A DNA stretch of 64,000 nucleotides from Anodontia alba. Its lineage: Eukaryota > Mollusca > Bivalvia > Lucinida > Lucinidae. The stretch covers positions 58,356,235 to 58,420,234 of the forward strand of contig OZ024826.1 of the NCBI GenBank assembly GCA_964016985.1. Reading direction: 5' to 3'. Below the pieces are notes generated by a model that ran no database searches, was not told the DNA's origin, and saw nothing but the letters and a program-made list of their open reading frames with translations. The translations under genes were made by a program, and so were the position numbers. Shown here piece by piece: positions 59,280 to 64,000 of this stretch. Each line of letters begins with the position of its first letter. Position 1 is the stretch's first letter.

Positions 59280-60440
59280 GGGACGTTCGCATTTCCAGTA
59301 TAGATTACAAAAATACAAGTGGAGATACCCGGAAGATGCAACAGTCACATTCCCTTGCCCCGCATGAAGAAACCGCGTGCTCGTAACGGTAATGTCACGA
59401 GAAATCGAGGCGGATACAGCTAAGAGAAAAACACACTTATGTGCGTTAAATTACAGAGAATTTTTTTCGTCAGAACTGCATATGAAACTGGCATGTATAA
59501 AAAGTAGAACCTAAGTATTGGGACAGAAAGGCCTATGCAAAGTGTAGACACAGATCAGACGCCGCAGAGAAAAGGGGAATGGAACTAGTGAGGGGGAACA
59601 GGGAACATGGAAATTTGGAAACACTTTTAGGACATAAGACGTGCGACCAGTGAAGACTCAGATCATCTTCCGATGCAAGGGCGGTCAGATTTTGCCGGTT
59701 GTGGTGACAAACAGGCATGTACATGTAAACTTCAGTTCTTGAAGAGATTACAAATCTCTGGTTAAATACATCACCGTTTCAGTGAAGGTTTAAATGCGTT
59801 CTGTGGCGTCTGATCTGGGTCTACACTGTTTGCTCAGGCATGTCTGTCCGAATACATAGAGTAAGTACGGAAATTAGATCAAATCGAACCCCTTTCAGAA
59901 ATCGTCCTGGATCCGCCCCTGATTCATAAAAGAAATGCTGTGTTCGACTCATAAAGTTCATTATCAAGGCATATGCAATTAGCTCCCTTTAAACAGTAAA
60001 GCCTTACCCCACATTTACCAGGGTATAAATAAATATTGGCACTGTTATTCTTTTACATCATCTATATATTGAGAACATTAGGATTATTAAAATACCCAGA
60101 AAATGCAACAGTCACAAAGCAACATTCTTTCCCTTGCCCCGCATGAAGAAACCACGTGCTCGCAGCGGTAACGTCACGTGAAATCGTGGCGGGAAACCGC
60201 TTCGGGAGAAAAACACAACTTAATTTATAGAGCCTTTTCTCGTCAGAAATGTACACAAAACTGGCACGTATTAAAAATATAAAGAACCTAAGTATTGGAA
60301 CAGATAGGCCTATGCAAACAGTGCAGACCCAGATTAGACGCCGCAGAGAACAAGGGAATGAAACTAATTTGGGGGAACAGGAATCATGACAATTTGGAAA
60401 ACACTTTTAGGACGATGAGACCTGTGCGACCAGTGAATAC
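59280..60440. repeat. Tandem duplication, about 770-bp offset
   Basis: 59310-59660 and 60085-60435 share GATGCAACAGTCACATTCCC / AAATGCAACAGTCAC, CCCTTGCCCCGCATGAAGAA, CGTGCTCG(T/C)A(A/G)CGGTAA, GGCCTATGCAAA and ACACTTTTAGGAC. The right parts carry decayed M3 cores. Confidence 0.82.
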
Positions 60441-60599
60441 TAAGATCAACCTGCGAATCAGTCTTCGCTGTTTGTATGAGCTTCTTTGGCCTCTGGGCTT
60501 TTCAAGATCATTCTCCGAGTGTATGCTTTTCTTAATTAAAGCCAATATTGGTGTCTTCAGAAGGTGTCTTTCACCTTCAAGCTAATGACAATTCAGATG

Positions 60600-60763
60600 A
60601 GTGAGTGAGTGTTTTACGTCCAACTAACAGTTAGGTCATGGAGAGATGGGGGCCTTGGTTTAAAGTCTCATATGAAAGACTGAAGAAGCCTGGGATCGAA
60701 CTCATGACCCCTGCATGGGTTACAAGGCGAGCAGCTTTACCACTACACCACCGACTCCGAGGC
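60600..60763 (-). mobile_element. tRNA-derived SINE with TGAG tail
   Basis: On the minus strand: GTCGGTGGTGTAGTGGTAAA (A box), CATGAGTTCGATCCCAGG (B box), body AGACTTTAAACCAAGGCC, ending in GTAAAACACTCACTCACTCA. Confidence 0.88.
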
Positions 60764-60999
60764 ACCCTTTCCTAATATGTCATACTGTTAAATATTTTAT
60801 AAATGGGTCGCAGATATTGCACCATGCCCCGCCACTATACTAACATCAAGCAAGTGTCATAACTCTGTTAATAAATTAATAAAGTTTCAAGAAAATATCT
60901 TGAATTGTTTTCAAGTTACAGAGCGAACACAAATATATTACAGAAATCACTATGATATTCTCGCTGTTCAAAGGGCCATGACTCCAAAAGTAGGCTCAC

Positions 61000-61130
61000 T
61001 CATCAGCGTATATGAAAGAAAAGAAGGGCAGTTGTCAGTTTCTGCTGAAATGATTAACAGCTAATGTCTGCCTGCCCCGGAAATGTGTGCGGGCTCGACA
61101 AGACCGAAATAGTTTTGACTGGGCCGTCTA
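61000..61130 (+). mobile_element. SINE S1 fragment
   Basis: AAGGGCAGTTGTCAGTTTCT, TGTCTGCCTGCCCCGGAAAT, TTTTGACTGGGCCGT keep S1 order; both ends are lost. Confidence 0.75.
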
Positions 61131-61329
61131 CGTCGGTACAAGGTTATTATGCCTGAAGTATAATTTACGATGTATGTACATTGAATATGAGCCCGCGCCG
61201 GACAAAACCTACAATACTACAATGTATGTATGACCAGCAAAGACTCAGGTCAGTCTGTGCATCGACCCACTATATAAAGCAAGCTCCTTGGATAGCCCTG
61301 AGTCCACAGACGGTGCATACTGTATGATC

Positions 61330-61770
61330 ATCGAAGGGTCTGATCCTCGGGGGCGGGGGTCCTATATATGGCATAGTACGGATGTGCGTGCCGAATAGCC
61401 CCCTTTTTCAGCACTGCCAGGTATATGATTGGCCCCCTTTTTTCAACAAAAAGTATATGAATGGCCCGATTTTTCTGGTTTCCTTTGTGAAAGGGCCCAT
61501 TTTTCTGACATCCTGGTATATGCACATGTTTTTCGCTCAGAGATTTTTCGAGGCTGCTTATCCTCTTGGTATTACATGAATTGACTGTGATATTTGTGTA
61601 ACAACCAGCAAAAAAGTGGGTACAAAAAAATCAAAGAATAGGTCATCATTTTAGATGATCAAGTATATGAATGGGTCCGTTTTTTTTCAAAGGCGGGTAT
61701 ATGAATAGGGTAGGTTTTGAAATACTGGCTCGCACACCCGTACCAAAATTACCCCAAAGTTACCGCCCCC
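61330..61770. repeat. GTATATGAATGG(C/G)CC repeat
   Basis: GTATATGA(A)TGGCCC with T runs recurs at about 61421, 61450, 61515, 61663 and 61707. Overlapping open frames on both strands come from it. Confidence 0.7.
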
Positions 61771-62109
61771 TCCCCCACCCCAAGGTCTGATCAGAATGTG
61801 CTATTGCAGTCGCACTGTTGATCCCGCTTTGGACAGTCCGGCTATCGAAGGTTAAATACGATCAGCGAATGCTCTGATCAGAATGTGCAGTTGCGCAGAC
61901 TCACCCGAGTATTCGCTTGTCGCACAAGACGTTTTGTTACATCCAGAGATTACAGGAGGTACATCTGATTAGCGAAGGCTCTGATCAGACTACTGATGTG
62001 CAGGTTCAGAGTGTGCATGCTGACCTGACTATTCATACAAATTTTATTGTTGGTTTTGCCATACACACACTCGTGCGCATAGTGTTTGTGCAAACCTTTA
62101 CGCAGCACT

Positions 62110-62300
62110 CTGAGTAAAATTTTCAACAGGCATTTTGAAATATTTTTCTCATTCTTCAATTTGACATTTCATGCAAATTGTCTCCATTGCATGAAATGTC
62201 AAATCCTGTTTTCTATTGCATGAAATGTCAAATCTGCTGTTTTCTGGGAAATAAAAAAAATAACCGTTTATTTGTCGTCTATTGAATTAGCCCTGAGTGG
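62110..62300. mobile_element. M5 MITE with duplicated arm
   Basis: TTGACATTTCATGCAAATTG, then two tandem copies of TTGCATGAAATGTCAAATC and CTGTTTTCT. Confidence 0.75.
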
Positions 62301-62420
62301 TAATCCAGAAATTTCGTGTTCGATACCCGGGAGCACCAAGTGTTGTGTCCTTGAGCAAGACACCTTATCTTCATAACTTAGCATTGGTTTCTACCCAGGA
62401 AGACTCTGCCTAGAATGTCC
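62300..62420 (+). mobile_element. tRNA-headed SINE fragment
   Basis: GAGTGGTAATCC, GTGTTCGATACCCGG (B box), then GTGTCCTTGAGCAAGACACC, a block common downstream of tRNA heads in invertebrate SINEs. Confidence 0.55.
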
Positions 62421-62699
62421 GCAAGGATATATAATATATATCATTTTGAAGACGCTTCCCTGCCGATGCTAGATTTATATGTGCGTCTGTTTTATTCGTT
62501 AAATAAATTGAGGTCTTGGTTTTGCATATCGGATGCTGGTCACAAAAACAGAACACTTTACATGAGAACGAAAGTTCTGAAGAATACTCTGTAAGCCTTT
62601 AAATATAATGTTTTAAATGTATATACTGGAAGCAAATAACATAACATAATATTTATTTGTACCGTGATAAATGCCGGGCAAAGTCCTCACACTGCAGGT

Positions 62700-63015
62700 T
62701 TTACTGTTTTAAGGGAGCTAACTGCAATTGACTAAAGGGAGCGGGAGCTAACTGCAATTGCTTTACCAGTCGGGGCCCATCCGAAATGGAATGAAGAGGG
62801 GGCAGGCTTATTACATTAGCGGTTAACCAGTTCACTGAACACCCTTCCGTCAGAAACTTGTAACTGCCAGTCTTGAAGCAGCAGAAGGAGCGAATGACTA
62901 TAGCAAATACATGTGTGTTTACTAATAAACCGCACAATCTGTAGGGATCAAGAATCAAATCCGCGATCAGGTCTCGCGTTCCATTCCCGCCGGTGCGATA
63001 ACATTCTTTCCAATA
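62700..63015 (-). mobile_element. SINE S1 remnant
   Basis: AGCGGTTAACCAGTTCACTG, CAGAAACTTGTAACTGCCAG, GCAGCAGAAGGAGCGAATGA and GGGATCAAGAATCAAATCC are the S1 blocks in minus order. Confidence 0.65.
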
Positions 63016-63019
63016 AAGT

Positions 63020-64000
63020 CAGTGCTAACAACTTATAGTTCGAAAGGAGGCATATCATATTTGCGAGAGAGAGAGATAGAGTTAGAGAAAGAGTCCACCC
63101 ATTTTAGGTGCATCCGGCTATTAGATTTAGGTATTGCTAGAGAATAATGGCTAAACTGTTTTTTGTTGTTTTTTTTTGTTTTTATTTTTTTTGCAAACAG
63201 TGAAGACCCTGATCAGACGCTGCGTTCTATAATCTCGGTATGACTTAAATAATTTATGTTGAAAGAGACATAAGACATCAAATCACCAGCATCATTAAGT
63301 GGTGATTTAAATGGAAGCCCTAACCCTGGTCCAGTCATCATGAGAAACCGCCGAGGCCTCGATCCGAGAAGTGTAGATACCTTTCAGCCTGTCCATTTCT
63401 GCCTCCCATGACAAATGAAATGTATCCATACTCCTTAAGGCCTCCCTTAATACTTGAAGCGCTCAGCACATTCAGCAGACGGCATTTTCATATTTTTTTC
63501 TTTATTTTCCAGTGCAAATAACGGGGCAAATAAGGCGTGACATTACATATGGACCGTTGCTGGGCAGACGATTCACATGAAAAGTTCAGCCTTCTTGCTG
63601 TAAAATACTGAAAACAGATCGGCATCTGCTCTAAAATTTTCAGCAGGGCTCTAGAGGTTCAAGCAGTTTTCTTGGCAGCAGCAGCACGTGCTAACCTTGA
63701 AAATAATGGGTGAAAGGCGGGAATTTCCGACTTAGGAAGAGAAGCATGATAAATTGGTAAACAAACAATAGGATGGTTTAAAAAGGGACATTTCCGCTGC
63801 TAAAGTGACACGAGAAAAAATGAGCCAGTCTGAATATAGAATTTGTCAGGTTTAGGGGAAAACGTGATTGTCGGCATCTGTACATTCTGCTAAGATTCTT
63901 CTAGGGACTGTGTAGAATACGTAAGGCAAACAACGAAGACCCTGACCAGATTGTGCAGATTGTTTTGGGGCTTCGCTGTTGGGAAGAATAAAATTACAAC
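63020..64000. other. Repeat remnants, no gene recognised
   Basis: M3 remnant at 63190-63240 (GCAAACAGTGAAGACCCTGA), an M5-like unit at 63440-63665 (AAGCGCTCAGCACATTCAGC ... GCTCTAAAATTTTCAGC) and an M4-like end (63925-63980). A minus-strand stretch at 63340-63420 has the frame KEYGYISFVMGGRNGQAER, unrecognised. Confidence 0.5.

Noticed and set aside
59063..59341. Minus-strand protein of 92 codons
   Set aside because: The part reading ETFATSADSDQLTHPH comes from a dispersed repeat type and there is no start or splice support.

Overview
This is a eukaryotic, AT-rich, intron- and repeat-dominated window, most likely from a bivalve mollusc. The inference rests on four things: the density of short palindromic non-autonomous elements, tRNA-headed SINEs with a central domain typical of clam sequence, ACGG-type microsatellites at the ends of satellite-bearing elements, and mariner relics. 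The species cannot be fixed from the sequence alone. No bacterial-style operon, CRISPR array, rRNA or free-standing tRNA gene is present.

One host gene is clear. Eleven consecutive coding exons on the minus strand (47978 down to 7420) encode mitochondrial asparaginyl-tRNA synthetase (NARS2), from the OB-fold anticodon-binding domain to the stop codon. All eleven keep frame, have GT/AG boundaries, and sum to 448 codons plus stop. The first exon (start codon and mitochondrial targeting peptide) was not found. Long open frames elsewhere are mostly repeats or shadows.

Layout: 1-7400 is downstream of the gene and holds a 495-bp tandem element with an ACGG tail, a cluster of about 280-bp MITEs and a SINE. 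7420-47978 is NARS2, with introns filled by (a) a 128-bp satellite with estrogen-response-element and CRE palindromes (37.5-39.5 kb), (b) 31-bp, 23-bp and roughly 140-bp satellites (16.3-18.8 kb), (c) three mariner relics (21.0, 34.4 and 41.8 kb), (d) SINEs, one inserted exactly at a splice donor, and (e) piggyBac-like, pogo-like and hAT-like MITEs plus foldback elements. 48-64 kb lies upstream of the known exons and holds more MITEs, satellite elements, a decayed LINE reverse transcriptase (52.4-54.5 kb) and local tandem duplications.

The most interesting signals are: repeat insertions at NARS2 splice sites (a SINE target-site duplication that copied a donor, a pogo-like MITE 15 bp from an acceptor, a satellite starting at a donor); a family of satellite-bearing elements sharing a 3' hairpin followed by CTAA (Helitron-like); amplified nuclear-receptor motifs in those satellites; and a long inverted repeat pair flanking two NARS2 exons.
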